From positions 558,001 to 622,000 of the forward strand of contig NZ_CP041659.1 in the NCBI RefSeq assembly GCF_007998985.1: 64,000 nt of DNA, in the 5' to 3' direction. Below are positions 23,456 through 33,844 of the stretch, piece after piece; position 1 is the first letter of the stretch, and the number at the start of each line of letters is the position of its first letter. The notes under the pieces were generated by a model. That model was given only the letters and a program-made list of their open reading frames with translations. It made no database searches and had not been told where the DNA came from. Origin of the DNA: Sphingomonas xanthus. GTDB taxonomy: Bacteria; Pseudomonadota; Alphaproteobacteria; Sphingomonadales; Sphingomonadaceae. The translations under genes and the position numbers were made by a program.

Positions 23456-24169
23456 CTAGGCGGTCGCGCAGGGTTTGATCGCTTCCGGCGCCGGGCGTGG
23501 CCGCTTGGCCTTGAACGCAACGAAATAGGCCTCTCCGTCGGCCAGGCGAGCAACGTCGACCGGGATCATGCCCAGCGCGGCGAACTCACACATCAGCAGG
23601 CGCGGCGGCATCCCATGCTGTTTTACCGATCGGTCGGCATCGACGACGACCACCAGCCCGTCCTTCTTCAACCCGTCCCTCAGGTGCCAGAGAAAAGCGT
23701 AGGGCTCGGTCACCTCATGATACATATGGACAAGGAATATCCGGTCGAGGCTGGCCCGGGGAAGCATCGGATTGTCGGGCTTGCCAAGCAAGACCGCGAC
23801 ATTGTCGAGCCGCTCCTCCTCGATCCGCGCGGCGAGCCGGTCGCGGGTCCGGGAGACGATATCCTGCGCAAGGACCCGCCCGCGCGGGCCGACCAGTGGG
23901 GACAGCCGAACCGTGTAATAGCCTTCGCCGGCGCCGATATCAGCGACGAACATCCCCGGACGTACGCCGGCAAGGCGCATGACCTCATTGGCCTCCCCGA
24001 CCCGGTCGCGCGCGTCTTCGGTCGAAAAGCGATCGCTGACGATCGGCGCGACATCGCGCCCGGCATCGGGGAACTGGGGCGCATCGGGTTCGGCCCGGCA
24101 ACCGGCAAGGACGAGAATCAGAGCGACCACGACGAACCCGCCCGTTGCGGAGGTCGCGCTAGTCGACAT
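23456..24169 (-). CDS. Class I SAM-dependent methyltransferase-like lipoprotein
   Basis: 237 residues. The N-terminus has a hydrophobic segment ending in a lipobox (VLAGC), so the domain is probably exported and lipid-anchored, unusual for a SAM enzyme. Motif I is [20 protein letters not shown], motif post-I VLAQDI and motif [12 protein letters not shown]. The ATG at 24169 is preferred to the TTG 6 bases earlier; it overlaps the prfB stop region by 11 bases, so the two are likely co-transcribed. Substrate unknown; periplasmic SAM supply is unexplained, so activity may be lost or different. Confidence 0.75.
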   Translation of the reverse strand: MSTSATSATGGFVVVALILVLAGCRAEPDAPQFPDAGRDVAPIVSDRFSTEDARDRVGEANEVMRLAGVRPGMFVADIGAGEGYYTVRLSPLVGPRGRVLAQDIVSRTRDRLAARIEEERLDNVAVLLGKPDNPMLPRASLDRIFLVHMYHEVTEPYAFLWHLRDGLKKDGLVVVVDADRSVKQHGMPPRLLMCEFAALGMIPVDVARLADGEAYFVAFKAKRPRPAPEAIKPCATA

Positions 24170-25286
24170 CCTCAACGTCCACCTTCTCGCCGGTGACGCG
24201 CTGCGACAGCGCCGCCGCCATGAAGCGGTCGAGGTCGCCGTCCAGCACGTCCAGGGGCGCGGTCGAGGTCACGCCGGTGCGCAAATCCTTGACCAGCTGA
24301 TAGGGCTGGAGGACGTAGGACCGGATCTGGTGGCCCCAGCCGATGTCGGTCTTGGCTGCATTGGCGGCATTCGCCTCGGCTTCGCGCTTCTGAAGCTCGG
24401 CTTCATACAGGCGCGCCTTGAGTTGCTTGAAGGCCGAAGCCCGGTTTTTGTGCTGGCTCCGTTCATTCTGGCAGGCGACCACGATCCCGGTGGGGATATG
24501 GGTGATGCGAACCGCGCTGTCGGTCGTGTTGACATGCTGCCCGCCCGCGCCCGAGGCACGATAGGTATCGATCCGAAGCTCGGACTCATTTATCTCGATT
24601 TCGATATCATCGTCGACTTCGGGATACACCCAGACCGAAGCGAAGCTGGTGTGGCGGCGGGCCGAACTGTCATAGGGGCTGATCCGCACCAACCGGTGGA
24701 CCCCGGCTTCGACCTTGAGGTTGCCATAGGCATTCTCGCCCTTGATCAGCAGCGTCGCCGACTTGATCCCGGCCTGCTCTCCGGCGTGATGGTCGACAAG
24801 CTCCACCTTCATGCCATGGCGTTCGGCCCAGCGGCTGTACATCCGCTGCAGCATTCCGGCCCAGTCGTTGCTTTCGGTGCCCCCCGCCCCGGCGTTGATT
24901 TCGATATAGCTGTTGTTGGCGTCGGCCTCACCCGCGAGCAGCGCGGCGACCTTGTCCTTTTCGGCGCGGTCGGCCAGTTCAGCGAGCGCGCGAACGCCGT
25001 CGTCGACCAGAGCCTCGTCATTTTCCATTTCCGCCATCTCGATAAGCTCGACGGTGTCCTTGAGCTCGGTCTCGATCTTGCGCGTCGCGCCGATCGCTTC
25101 CTCCAGGCGACGCCGTTCACGCATCACGTCCTGGGCGGCCTTAGGATCGTTCCATAGGTCCGGGTCTCCGACTTTGCCGTTGAGCTCCTCAAGCCGGCGG
25201 TTGGCCTTGTCCCAGTCAAGGAACCGGCGCAGCAACTGGGTGGCGGCATTGATCTGGTCGATATGAGCTTGCGCTTCGGCGCGCAT
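24159..25286 (-). CDS. prfB: Peptide chain release factor 2
   Basis: 375 residues from ATG 25286. GGQ catalytic loop at residues 248-250 (SGAGGQHVN). The codon-recognition tripeptide is SPY (203-205, [15 protein letters not shown]), where E. coli RF2 has SPF. The programmed +1 frameshift site is absent: where E. coli reads CTT-TGA-C, this gene has in-frame CTT-GAC (L23-D24, 25220-25215), so it is expressed as one uninterrupted frame. Recognises UGA and UAA stops. Confidence 0.96.
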   Translation of the reverse strand: MRAEAQAHIDQINAATQLLRRFLDWDKANRRLEELNGKVGDPDLWNDPKAAQDVMRERRRLEEAIGATRKIETELKDTVELIEMAEMENDEALVDDGVRALAELADRAEKDKVAALLAGEADANNSYIEINAGAGGTESNDWAGMLQRMYSRWAERHGMKVELVDHHAGEQAGIKSATLLIKGENAYGNLKVEAGVHRLVRISPYDSSARRHTSFASVWVYPEVDDDIEIEINESELRIDTYRASGAGGQHVNTTDSAVRITHIPTGIVVACQNERSQHKNRASAFKQLKARLYEAELQKREAEANAANAAKTDIGWGHQIRSYVLQPYQLVKDLRTGVTSTAPLDVLDGDLDRFMAAALSQRVTGEKVDVEDVD

Positions 25287-25323
25287 GGCGGGAGCTTTCG
25301 GAAAAAAAGGTGTGCGGGCTGCC

Positions 25324-27903
25324 CTAGTAAATCCCGCCCTGCCTTTGCAAGAACTCGCCACTTTCGGTCGCCGGCCGACGCGCCGCCGGAGGGGGCGTGG
25401 CCGGCTGGGGACGCGCTTTGCGCGCCGGTCGCGCGGTGTCGGCATCCCCCCGCTCTTCGGCGACCGCGCCGCTCCGGCGGAACGACCGGCGCGGTTCGGT
25501 TTCCGGCTGGAAGGCTTCCCAGATCACAGACGACTTGGGATCGACGCTGGTCGGGAAGCTTCCGAACACCCGCTTGCCGGTAGCCCGGTCGATGCGCACC
25601 ATGCGAATGCCCGGAGGGGCGACAAAGGGCAACTTGGGCATGTCGCGGAAGGCGACTTGCGCGAACTGCTTGAACACCGGCGCTGCAATCCGGCCGCCCT
25701 GGGCATATCCGCCCATCGAGCGCGGCTGATCATAGCCGAGGTAGACGCCCGCGACGATTTCGGGCGTGCCGCCGACGAACCAGACATTGGTCGGGCCGGA
25801 CGTCGTGCCGGTCTTGCCGAACAGCGGCCGGTCGAGGTCGCGCAAGATGGTCGCGGTGCCGCGTTCGACCACGCCCTCTAGGATATGGACCATCTGATAG
25901 GCGGCCTGCGGATCGATCAGCTGCCGGTCCCGCGACGGCGGACGCGGCATCGCCTTTCCGTCCCAGTCGGGCGCGTTGCAGGCGCCACCATTGTCGGCCT
26001 CCATCACTTGGCAGCGATTGTCGGTCCGGAAGATCACCTTGCCCCGGCGATCCTGCACGAAATCGATCAATGTCGGGTTCACCGCGCGGCCATGGTTGGC
26101 AAGAATGGCATAGGCGTTGGTCAGTTTGAGCACCGTCGTGTCGCCCGCGCCAAGCGCGATCGACAGATAACGTTCGTAACTGCCGACGCCCATCTTGGAG
26201 GCATTGGCGACCACCTTTTCCATGCCGGTCTGGGACGCGGCGCGGATGGTCATCAGGTTGCGCGATTGCTCGACGCCCCAGCGCATCGTCTTCGGACCCG
26301 AATATTTGCCGTCGAAGTTGCGGAAGCATTTGTTGCCCAGTCCCGCTCCCTGCCACACGCAAAAAGGCGCGTCGACTAGGATCGACGCCGGAGTCAGGCC
26401 ATTTTCCAGTGCGGTGACATAGACGATCGGCTTGAAGGCCGATCCGGGCTGCCGTTGCGCCTGGGTCGCGCGGTTGTAGGAGGAGCCGATCACGTCGAAC
26501 CCGCCTTGCAGTGCAAGCACCCGCCCGGTCCGCACTTCCTCGGCAACGAAGCCGCCGCCGATTTCCGGGATGGAACGCAGGGCATAGCTGTCGACGCCTA
26601 GCTGCTTGACGATGATCACCATGCCGGGGCGAAGGTTGGAGAAGGCCGACCCGCCTCCGCCGCGCCGCGGCTGCTGCGCCGCGGACGCCGGAAGCGTGCC
26701 CGTCGACCCGTCGGAAAAGCCGATCCGCGCGCTCGACCCGCTTTTCGAGAGCACCACCGCCTTTTTCCAGTCGGGAAAGCCGGTTCCGAGCGCCGTAACG
26801 CGCAGCTGCGTCTGCCAGTCACCGCTGACATCGATGCTCTTTTCGGTGTCGCGCCAGCCGCGCCCGCCATCGAACTTGGCCAAGCCTTCGCGCAAGGCCT
26901 CGGCTGCGGCATCCTGCATCGACGGCACCATTGACGTCCTCACCCAGAGACCGCCCGCGTAGACGCTGTTGGGGCCATCGTCGGCGACTTCGCCGAAACG
27001 CTTCATCAGGTCGCGGCGCACCTCTTCCATGAAATAGCCGCCCTGTTCGCGGAACTTGGTGCTTGCGCCATAGCGGATCGTGCCGAGCGGAGCGGCAACC
27101 GCGGCGGCGCGCTGCTCCTCGGTAATGAAGCCATTGTTGCGCATTTCCCGAAGCACATAGTTGCGGCGGTTGGTCGCGCGCTCGGTGGCGCGCACAGGAT
27201 CATAATTGCTCGGCGCCTTGGGCAGCACCGCCAGATAAGCGGCTTCCGGCAAGGTCAGGTCGGCCACGTCCTTGTCGAAATAGGCGCGGCTTGCAGCCTG
27301 GATGCCATAGGCGTTGCGGCCGAGGAAAATGGAGTTGAGATAGAGTTCGAGAATCTGTTCCTTCGACAGCGTGTCTTCCAGCCGGAAGGCCAGGATCATC
27401 TCCCGGATCTTGCGGCTGATGGCATATTCGTCGTCCTGCAGCAGATATTTGGAGACCTGCTGGGTTATGGTCGAACCTCCGGGCACGCGGCCCTGCCCCG
27501 CGCTCAGCGTGTAATTGAACACGGCCTTGGTCAGGCCCGGGTAATCAAGGCCACCATGGCTGAAGAACGTCTTGTCCTCGGCCGAAATGAAGGCGTTGAC
27601 GACCAGCTCCGGATATTCGTCGAACGCCAGCTCCACCCGGCGCTCGCGCGCGAAGGTCTGGACCGGATTGCCGTCATAGCCGCGCACATTGGTCGGCAGC
27701 GGCGGCTGGTAGGCGAGCAGCTTTTCGCTGCTCGGCAGTCCGACCGCGAACCAGACGAATGTGAAGGCACCGACCAGGAACAGGCCAATGCCTGCCCAGC
27801 TCAAGCGGCGGACCCAGCGCAGTTCGAACCAGGGGTCGACCCGCTGGTGGACCCGCTGGTTGAACGCGACGAGATCGGGAATCTGGAGGTTGGGGAGCTT
27901 CAT
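25324..27903 (-). CDS. mrcA: Penicillin-binding protein 1A (transglycosylase/transpeptidase)
   Basis: 859 residues. A cytoplasmic tail and one membrane span (about residues 34-55) precede the GT51 glycosyltransferase (catalytic E109 in AEDKTFF, and GGSTITQQ at 142-149). An OB-like region (about 340-430) follows, then the transpeptidase with SAFK (S488), SRN (547-549) and KTGT (697-700). Class A PBP that polymerises and cross-links peptidoglycan at the inner membrane. The Arg/Pro-rich C-terminal tail is low complexity. The N-acetylmuramoyl amidase gene lies 48 bases upstream in the same direction. Confidence 0.96.
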   Translation of the reverse strand: MKLPNLQIPDLVAFNQRVHQRVDPWFELRWVRRLSWAGIGLFLVGAFTFVWFAVGLPSSEKLLAYQPPLPTNVRGYDGNPVQTFARERRVELAFDEYPELVVNAFISAEDKTFFSHGGLDYPGLTKAVFNYTLSAGQGRVPGGSTITQQVSKYLLQDDEYAISRKIREMILAFRLEDTLSKEQILELYLNSIFLGRNAYGIQAASRAYFDKDVADLTLPEAAYLAVLPKAPSNYDPVRATERATNRRNYVLREMRNNGFITEEQRAAAVAAPLGTIRYGASTKFREQGGYFMEEVRRDLMKRFGEVADDGPNSVYAGGLWVRTSMVPSMQDAAAEALREGLAKFDGGRGWRDTEKSIDVSGDWQTQLRVTALGTGFPDWKKAVVLSKSGSSARIGFSDGSTGTLPASAAQQPRRGGGGSAFSNLRPGMVIIVKQLGVDSYALRSIPEIGGGFVAEEVRTGRVLALQGGFDVIGSSYNRATQAQRQPGSAFKPIVYVTALENGLTPASILVDAPFCVWQGAGLGNKCFRNFDGKYSGPKTMRWGVEQSRNLMTIRAASQTGMEKVVANASKMGVGSYERYLSIALGAGDTTVLKLTNAYAILANHGRAVNPTLIDFVQDRRGKVIFRTDNRCQVMEADNGGACNAPDWDGKAMPRPPSRDRQLIDPQAAYQMVHILEGVVERGTATILRDLDRPLFGKTGTTSGPTNVWFVGGTPEIVAGVYLGYDQPRSMGGYAQGGRIAAPVFKQFAQVAFRDMPKLPFVAPPGIRMVRIDRATGKRVFGSFPTSVDPKSSVIWEAFQPETEPRRSFRRSGAVAEERGDADTARPARKARPQPATPPPAARRPATESGEFLQRQGGIY

Positions 27904-27951
27904 TTTCGCCGACCGTCTAGCCGGTTCGAACAGGACGCGAAAGTCGCAGGT

Positions 27952-28836
27952 TCATCGTTGGGTCCTTGTTGCGACATCGGCTTCGATGGCGCGTGCAAGG
28001 GCAAGGACGAGCGGAGCCCGGCCTTGCGGGTCGAGCAATCGCGCTTCGTCCTCGGCATTGCTGATATAGCCCGCCTCGACCAGCACCGCCGGTGTTTCGG
28101 CACGGCGCAGCACATGAAAAGCCGCGAACTGATGCGGACGCGGGCGAAGCTCGACATTGCCGTCCGCCCGATTCAGGAGGCGACGGGCAAGTCCGGCCGA
28201 CGACTCCATCTGGTCGCGCAGCGCGACGTCGGCCAGCAGGCTGCGCACGCTGCTGTCGGATTCGCTCGACAGCGCGCCGTCACTGGAATTTTCTGCCGCC
28301 GCAAAACGCGCGGCCTCGGCACTGGAAGCCACATCGGACAGCGAATAGATGGTCATTCCGCGCGCAAGCGGGTTAGGCGCGCTGTCCATGTGGAGCGACA
28401 GGAACAGGCTGGCCTGCAACCGCCTGGCAAGTTCGGCCCGCTGCTCCAGTGTCAGGTAGCGGTCGTCCTCGCGGGTCAGCGCCACGCGCACCCTCCCGCG
28501 CTGTTCCAGCATGTCGGCAAGTTCCCTGGCGAGCAGAAGGGTCAGGCCCTTTTCCTGACTGGTTCCGGATATTCCCGGCGCGCCCGGGTCCCGTCCGCCA
28601 TGGCCCGGATCGATCAGTACGATCGGCCGCCCGGGCACCTTGGCTTCCCGGACCCTGACATCGGCAATAAGGCCGGGCAGGCCAAGCGTCAGTTCGCCGC
28701 GCCGCGCTTCGCCGACCAGCGCGTCGTGCCGCTCGGCCGGATCGCTGAGGGTTCGCGATGCGGTGAACGCGATCGCCGCGACCGCGACCAGCGCCGCCGC
28801 GCCTACTGCCATGCCAATCGCCCACCGCCGCTCCAT
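27952..28836 (-). CDS. N-acetylmuramoyl-L-alanine amidase (Amidase_3)
   Basis: 294 residues from ATG 28836; homology and a signal-anchor helix (AIGMAVGAAALVAVAAIAF) begin here. Zinc ligands: H79 (LIDPGHGGRDPG), E95 (SQEKGL) and H149 (LSLHMDSAPN); the catalytic glutamate lies in VLVEAGYISN. Cleaves the amide bond between MurNAc and the stem peptide in the periplasm, used in daughter-cell separation. No AMIN domain, so it may be targeted differently from AmiC. Sits in tandem with PBP1A. Confidence 0.93.
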   Translation of the reverse strand: MERRWAIGMAVGAAALVAVAAIAFTASRTLSDPAERHDALVGEARRGELTLGLPGLIADVRVREAKVPGRPIVLIDPGHGGRDPGAPGISGTSQEKGLTLLLARELADMLEQRGRVRVALTREDDRYLTLEQRAELARRLQASLFLSLHMDSAPNPLARGMTIYSLSDVASSAEAARFAAAENSSDGALSSESDSSVRSLLADVALRDQMESSAGLARRLLNRADGNVELRPRPHQFAAFHVLRRAETPAVLVEAGYISNAEDEARLLDPQGRAPLVLALARAIEADVATRTQR

Positions 28837-28989
28837 CAAGGGAAGGAGTATAGCCTCATTGGCGTCCCGCCAAGGCGGGCGAGGCGCGAAATTCCGCCAT
28901 CGCAACAGTTGCGGGCGGGCTGCGCCGATGCTAACCGAACTCGCCCAACCGGAACGTCGGTCGGGCAAGCGCCGCAAACCACTCGGATT

Positions 28990-29019
28990 TTGCGGCATTC
29001 AAGGTTGACGCTGTATGAT
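28990..29019 (+). promoter_or_regulatory. Putative promoter of rne
   Basis: TTGCGG (28990-28995), 18-base spacer, TATGAT (29014-29019), a good -10. It predicts a leader of about 175 bases ahead of rne. Confidence 0.55.
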
Positions 29020-29119
29020 CCCACAAGACGCCCTTGCCACCGCTGAACAGCGTGGCTCGGCGCCGTTCGCGACGATGATCGCGATGGATCGTGGAGCAGA
29101 TGCATTTACCGCACATCTC

Positions 29120-29142
29120 GCCATCGCTGTTCCGGCGATGGC
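29120..29142 (+). promoter_or_regulatory. Stem-loop in the rne 5' leader
   Basis: Perfect 8-bp stem GCCATCGC / GCGATGGC with a 7-base loop, 60 bases before the rne start. E. coli rne is autoregulated through hairpins in its long leader; this structure is in an equivalent place. The rest of 28837-29201 holds only the promoter above. Confidence 0.4.
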
Positions 29143-29201
29143 CCAGTCACAAGCGCGGCGCCGCCCAATGAGGACGAGCGTTCGCGCCCGGAGAAATTTT
29201 C

Positions 29202-31709
29202 ATGTCCATGCGCATGCTGATCGACGCGCGCCACCCGGAGGAAACCCGGGTCGCCGTCGCCAAGGGAAACCGAATCGAGGAATTTGATTTCGAATCCTCG
29301 GAGCACAAGCAGCTCAAAGGGAATATCTATTTAGCCAAGGTTACCCGTGTTGAACCGTCGCTGCAGGCGGCGTTCGTCGACTATGGGGGCAATCGCCACG
29401 GCTTTTTGGCCTTTAGCGAAATCCATCCCGACTATTATCAGATCCCGAAAGCTGACCGCGACGCGTTGCTCGCCGAAGAGGCCGAGCATGCCGCCGAGGA
29501 AGAACGGCTGCGGGCCGCCGAGCTCGACGACGAGGACGCCGATTATGGCGATGACGAGGCCGGCGAGGAAGCGTTTGACGGCGAAGCCTCCGAAGTCGGC
29601 ACCGGCTCGGCTCGCTCGCCGGTCGACGAAAGCGCCGCCGAGGAGCTTCGGAAGAAGCGCCAGGCACTGCGCCGCCGCTACAAGATCCAAGACGTCATCC
29701 AGCGTCGCCAGGTGCTGCTGGTCCAAGTCGTCAAGGAAGAGCGCGGCAACAAGGGCGCGGCCCTGACGAGCTATCTCAGCCTGGCTGGCCGCTATTGCGT
29801 GCTCATGCCCAACACCTCGCATGGCGGGGGCATCAGCCGGAAGATTTCGAATGGGGCCGACCGCAAGCGGCTGAAGTCGATCATCGCCGACCTCAAACTG
29901 CCGTCGACGATGGGCCTGATCGTCCGAACCGCCGGCCTGTCGCGCACCAAGACCGAGATTAAGCGCGACTTCGACTATCTCGCCCGGCTGTGGGACGAAG
30001 TTCGCGAACGCACCCTGTCCTCCTCCGCGCCGGCTTTGATCTATCGCGACAGCGACCTTATCAAGCGGGCGATCCGGGACCTTTATCATCGCGAGATCGA
30101 CGAAGTGATCGTCGAAGGCGACGACGGCTATAAGGCGGCTCGCGGCTTCATGAAGCTGCTGATGCCAAGCCATGTCCGCAAGGTGAAGCAATATGCCGAT
30201 CCGACCCCGGTGTTCCAGCGCTACGGGGTCGAGGATCAGCTCACGGCCATGTACCAGCCGGTCGTCCAGCTCAAGTCGGGCGGTTACCTGGTAATCAATC
30301 CGACCGAAGCACTGGTCAGCATCGACATCAACTCGGGCCGGTCGACCCGCGAGCATAATATCGAGCAGACCGCCTTTGCCACCAACCTCGAGGCGGCGGC
30401 AGAGATCGCCCGCCAGCTGCGCCTTCGCGACATGGCAGGGCTGGTGGTCATCGACTTCATCGACATGGAACAGAATAGCCATGTCCGGAAGGTCGAGAAG
30501 GCGATGAAGGAAGCGCTCAAGAACGATCGCGCCCGGATTCAGGTCGGCCGGATTTCGGGCTTCGGCCTGATGGAAATGAGCCGCCAGCGCTTGCGCACCG
30601 GCGTGCTCGAAGCCTCCACCAAGGCCTGCCCGCATTGCGACGGAACTGGCCTAATGCGGACCGCTTCGTCTTCGGGACTGAGCGCGCTTCGGATTATCGA
30701 GGACGAGGCCGCACGCGGCCGCGGCGACAAGATCCTGCTCCGCGCCGGGCGCGAAGCCGCCATCTATGTGCTTAATAAGAAGCGCGCGGAACTGGCGGAA
30801 ATCGAGGATCGCTACGGCGTCACCGTCGACATTGCCATCGAGGAGGCCTTCGAAGGCGCCCGGATGACGGTCGAAAGCTCGGGGCCGCGGCCCAATCCGA
30901 AGGAACGGCCCGCGCCGATGCCGATCGTCGAGGAAGAGGAGGATGATTACCTCCCCGAAGCCGATGAAGAGCAGGAAGAGGCAGAAGAGAAGATCGGCCG
31001 CGGCGAGCGGCCCGAACGGGCTGAGCGGGCCGATGACGGCGAAGATGGCGAGCGCGGCAGCCGCCGTCGTCGCCGTCGCCGTCGTGGCGGGCGCGGACGT
31101 CGCCGCGAAGGCGAGAGCGACCATGCCGATGGTGAAATGCCGGAAACCGCTGAAGATGCGCCCGAAGCCGACCAACTCGGCGCCGAGGAACAGGCTGAAC
31201 AGGCCCGGCCCGACAGCGACGAGGACGATGGCCGCAAGAGCCGTCGCGGGCGCCGTGGCGGACGCCGTGGGCGCGGCGGCGCTGCTACCAGCGGGAGCGA
31301 ACAGCCGATCGAGCCCGGTGAAGCGCCAATGGCCGACCTGCCGATCGCCGAGGAAACCGCGCCGGCCGAAGCCGGCGACGAAGCTCCAGCCGAAGCGGAA
31401 GGCCCGAAAACCCGCCGGCGCCCGCGTGCCCGCAAGCCTTCGGCCAAAGCTGAAGCGGTGAGCGAGGCCACCAAGCAGCCTGCGGTCGAGCCCAAGGGGC
31501 CAGCGCCCGAACCCACGACAGCCGAGCCGGCCGCCGAGTCAGAGGCCAAGCCCAAGCGCCGAAGCCGCGCCAAGAAGAAGGTCGACGAGGCTTCGGCCGA
31601 GGACGAAGCCGCCCCGGCAGCGGCGGCCGCTTCGGCCGCGCCCGAAGCCGACAATGAGGATTCGCTTTCCGAACCGCGCCGCGGCTGGTGGCAGCGGACT
31701 TTCGGCTGA
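29202..31709 (+). CDS. rne: Ribonuclease E
   Basis: 835 residues; start at 29202 (GGAG 8 bases upstream). An N-terminal S1 domain (residues about 37-170) is interrupted by a long acidic insert typical of alphaproteobacteria (EEAEHAAEEERLRAAELDDE). The RNase H-like and DNase I-like catalytic region follows, with VSIDINSGRS and VVIDFIDME supplying the magnesium-binding aspartates. The zinc link CPHCDGTG is at about residues 476-483. The C-terminal third is acidic and Arg-rich low-complexity sequence, the usual unstructured scaffold for the degradosome. Initiates mRNA decay and rRNA/tRNA processing. Confidence 0.97.
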   Translation: MSMRMLIDARHPEETRVAVAKGNRIEEFDFESSEHKQLKGNIYLAKVTRVEPSLQAAFVDYGGNRHGFLAFSEIHPDYYQIPKADRDALLAEEAEHAAEEERLRAAELDDEDADYGDDEAGEEAFDGEASEVGTGSARSPVDESAAEELRKKRQALRRRYKIQDVIQRRQVLLVQVVKEERGNKGAALTSYLSLAGRYCVLMPNTSHGGGISRKISNGADRKRLKSIIADLKLPSTMGLIVRTAGLSRTKTEIKRDFDYLARLWDEVRERTLSSSAPALIYRDSDLIKRAIRDLYHREIDEVIVEGDDGYKAARGFMKLLMPSHVRKVKQYADPTPVFQRYGVEDQLTAMYQPVVQLKSGGYLVINPTEALVSIDINSGRSTREHNIEQTAFATNLEAAAEIARQLRLRDMAGLVVIDFIDMEQNSHVRKVEKAMKEALKNDRARIQVGRISGFGLMEMSRQRLRTGVLEASTKACPHCDGTGLMRTASSSGLSALRIIEDEAARGRGDKILLRAGREAAIYVLNKKRAELAEIEDRYGVTVDIAIEEAFEGARMTVESSGPRPNPKERPAPMPIVEEEEDDYLPEADEEQEEAEEKIGRGERPERAERADDGEDGERGSRRRRRRRRGGRGRRREGESDHADGEMPETAEDAPEADQLGAEEQAEQARPDSDEDDGRKSRRGRRGGRRGRGGAATSGSEQPIEPGEAPMADLPIAEETAPAEAGDEAPAEAEGPKTRRRPRARKPSAKAEAVSEATKQPAVEPKGPAPEPTTAEPAAESEAKPKRRSRAKKKVDEASAEDEAAPAAAAASAAPEADNEDSLSEPRRGWWQRTFG

Positions 31710-31717
31710 TCCTGGTG

Positions 31718-31750
31718 AACCGGCCTCGTCTTCGCGGCGAGGCCGGTTTT
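31718..31750 (+). terminator. Intrinsic terminator of rne
   Basis: 11-bp stem AACCGGCCTCG / CGAGGCCGGTT (31718-31748), 9-base loop, followed by TT. Confidence 0.85.
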
Positions 31751-31788
31751 CATTCGCCGTTCAGGCTGCCGATGGAAGGAGGGTCTTC

Positions 31789-33147
31789 ATGACCCGCTTT
31801 ATCCGGCTGCTGATGCTAGCCGTCCTGCTGACGATTACCGTCGCGCGGCCCGCCATGGCCCAGTCGATCCTTCGCGACAGCGAAACCGAAAAGCTGTTCC
31901 GCGACATGAGCGACCCGCTGGTCCAGGCCGCCGGCCTCGACCCTGCCAACGTCAAGGTGGTGCTGGTCAACGACCAAGACATCAACGCCTTCGTGTCGCA
32001 GGGCCAGGTGGTCTATATCCATAGCGGGCTGTTCACCGCCGCGGACAATGCCAACCAGGTCCAGGGCGTGATCGCGCATGAGCTTGGCCATGTCGCGGGC
32101 GGCCACGCGCTGCGCATCTACGACGGCGCTAACAAGGCCACCGTCATCACCATCCTCAGCCTCGTTCTGGGCGCGGCGGCGATGGCCGTCGGCGCCGGCG
32201 ATGCGGGCGTCGGCCTAATGCAGCTTGGCCAGCAAGTGGCGATCGGTTCGTTCCTGCAATTTACCCGGGCCCAGGAATCGAGCGCCGACCTCGCCGGCGC
32301 CTCCTATCTCAGCAAGGCCGGGATCAGCGGCAAGGGCAGCATCGAATTCTTCAAGAAGCTGCAGAACCAGGAATATCGGCTCGCCGTCTACGCCAAGGAC
32401 AGCTACGACCGTACCCATCCATTATCGAGCGAGCGCATCGCTTCCCTGTCGCAGGCCTATCAAAAGGATCCGGCCTGGAACAAGCCGACCGACCCCGCCC
32501 TCGAGGCCCGCTTCCAGCGGGTCAAGGCCAAGCTGATCGGCTATGTCACCCCCAAGCAGGCGGTAAGCCGCTATCCCGAGCAGGACCAGAGCGTCCCGGC
32601 CCATTATGCGCGGGCCTACGCCTATCACCTCGGCGCCTATCCGGACAAAGCCCAGCAGGAAGCCGACGCCCTTTTGGCGACCGATCCGGAAGACCCCTTC
32701 TTCCTCGAACTTAAAGGCCAGATCCTGCTCGAAAGCGGCCGGCCCAAGGAAGCGATCGCGCCGCTACGCAAGGCCGTCGCCAAGGCCCCCGACATGCCGA
32801 TGATCTCGGTAATGCTCGGACACGCCCTGATCGCGTCGGAGGATTCCAAGAATTTCGCCGAGGCCAAGCAGGTGCTTAAGGCGGCGGTAAACCGGGACAA
32901 TGACAATCCTTTCGCCTGGTACCAACTGGGGATCGTTTATGACCGCGAAGGCGACCGGGCCCGTGCCGCGCTGGCCACCGCGGAACGAAACAACCTCCAG
33001 GGCAACAACAAGCTGGCGCTAGCGAGCGCGAAAATGGCGCTGGCCGGGCTGCCAGCGGGAACGCCGGACTATCTTCGTGCGCAGGATATCGCCATGGTCT
33101 CCGAAGAAGCATTGAAGAAGGACAAGAAAAGGCGTGACCGAGACTAG
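31789..33147 (+). CDS. M48-family metalloprotease with TPR repeats (BepA-like)
   Basis: 452 residues from ATG 31789, which has AAGGAGGG upstream. Signal peptide (MTRFIRLLMLAVLLTITVARPAMA). The zinc motif is HELGH (H97, E98, H101) with the third ligand in ESSADLAG. The second half (about residues 290-430) is TPR-like (AHYARAYAYHLGAYPDKAQQ, PFFLELKGQILLESGRPKEA). Architecture matches BepA/YfgC, a periplasmic protease and chaperone for outer-membrane assembly. Followed by a DsbA-like gene overlapping by 14 bases, which suggests joint action on envelope protein folding. Confidence 0.92.
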   Translation: MTRFIRLLMLAVLLTITVARPAMAQSILRDSETEKLFRDMSDPLVQAAGLDPANVKVVLVNDQDINAFVSQGQVVYIHSGLFTAADNANQVQGVIAHELGHVAGGHALRIYDGANKATVITILSLVLGAAAMAVGAGDAGVGLMQLGQQVAIGSFLQFTRAQESSADLAGASYLSKAGISGKGSIEFFKKLQNQEYRLAVYAKDSYDRTHPLSSERIASLSQAYQKDPAWNKPTDPALEARFQRVKAKLIGYVTPKQAVSRYPEQDQSVPAHYARAYAYHLGAYPDKAQQEADALLATDPEDPFFLELKGQILLESGRPKEAIAPLRKAVAKAPDMPMISVMLGHALIASEDSKNFAEAKQVLKAAVNRDNDNPFAWYQLGIVYDREGDRARAALATAERNNLQGNNKLALASAKMALAGLPAGTPDYLRAQDIAMVSEEALKKDKKRRDRD

Positions 33148-33844
33148 CAAGGCGACCTGGACTGCGGCGATCGGTGGCGGGATTGTCGGGGCTGCGCTGA
33201 CGGCAGCGGCGATCGTCCTTGCCGGCCCGGCGCTGTTTGGTGACCGCCTAGTGCGGACTGCGCTGGTCAACAACCCGGACATGCTGGTCGATGCCGGCGA
33301 AGCGCTACGTGCCCAACAGGCTTCGTCCGCCCTTTCACCCATCCGCGCGGCGCTGGAGCAGCCTTTTTATTCAAGCTGGAAGGGCGCGGCCGAGCCCGAC
33401 GTCACCATGACCTATTTCTACGACTATGCCTGCGGCTATTGCCGGCAGAGCAATCCCGACATCGAGCGGCTGCTGAAGGAAGATCAGGGGCTGCGGGTCG
33501 TCTACCGTGAACTGCCGATCCTCGGTCCAGACAGCGTCGCCGCCGCGCGCGTCTCCCTGGCGGCGTCCAAGGCCGGAAAATTCGCCCAGTTCCATGACAC
33601 GCTTTATGCCGCCGGACGCCCCGGCCCCGATACCATTGCCGCGGCTGCCCGTGCCGCCGGTGTCGCCGCGCAGCCAGCTAATGACCCGGCACAAGAAGCC
33701 GAACTCAAGGCCAACATGGCCCTCGCCAGCCAGCTCGGCGCAACCGGCACGCCGCTGTTCATTATCGGCGACCAGGTGATGAACGCCGCGGTCGGCTATC
33801 AGGCGCTCAAGGAAGCGGTCGAGGCCGCACGCAAGAAAGCCTGA
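33134..33844 (+). CDS. DsbA-family thiol:disulfide oxidoreductase
   Basis: 236 residues starting at a GTG that overlaps the end of the M48 protease gene by 14 bases, so translation is probably coupled. One N-terminal membrane span (about residues 11-31). Thioredoxin-fold domain with active site C100-GYC-C103 and cis-proline loop GATGTPLFIIG. Resembles BdbD/Com1-type DsbA proteins used in periplasmic disulfide formation. Its membrane anchor differs from soluble E. coli DsbA. The 270 bases downstream, to rlmE, contain no gene I would call. Confidence 0.92.
   Translation: MTETSKATWTAAIGGGIVGAALTAAAIVLAGPALFGDRLVRTALVNNPDMLVDAGEALRAQQASSALSPIRAALEQPFYSSWKGAAEPDVTMTYFYDYACGYCRQSNPDIERLLKEDQGLRVVYRELPILGPDSVAAARVSLAASKAGKFAQFHDTLYAAGRPGPDTIAAAARAAGVAAQPANDPAQEAELKANMALASQLGATGTPLFIIGDQVMNAAVGYQALKEAVEAARKKA

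Noticed and set aside
27556..29046. 496-residue plus-strand ORF
   Set aside because: Antisense to PBP1A and the amidase, both of which carry complete catalytic motifs.
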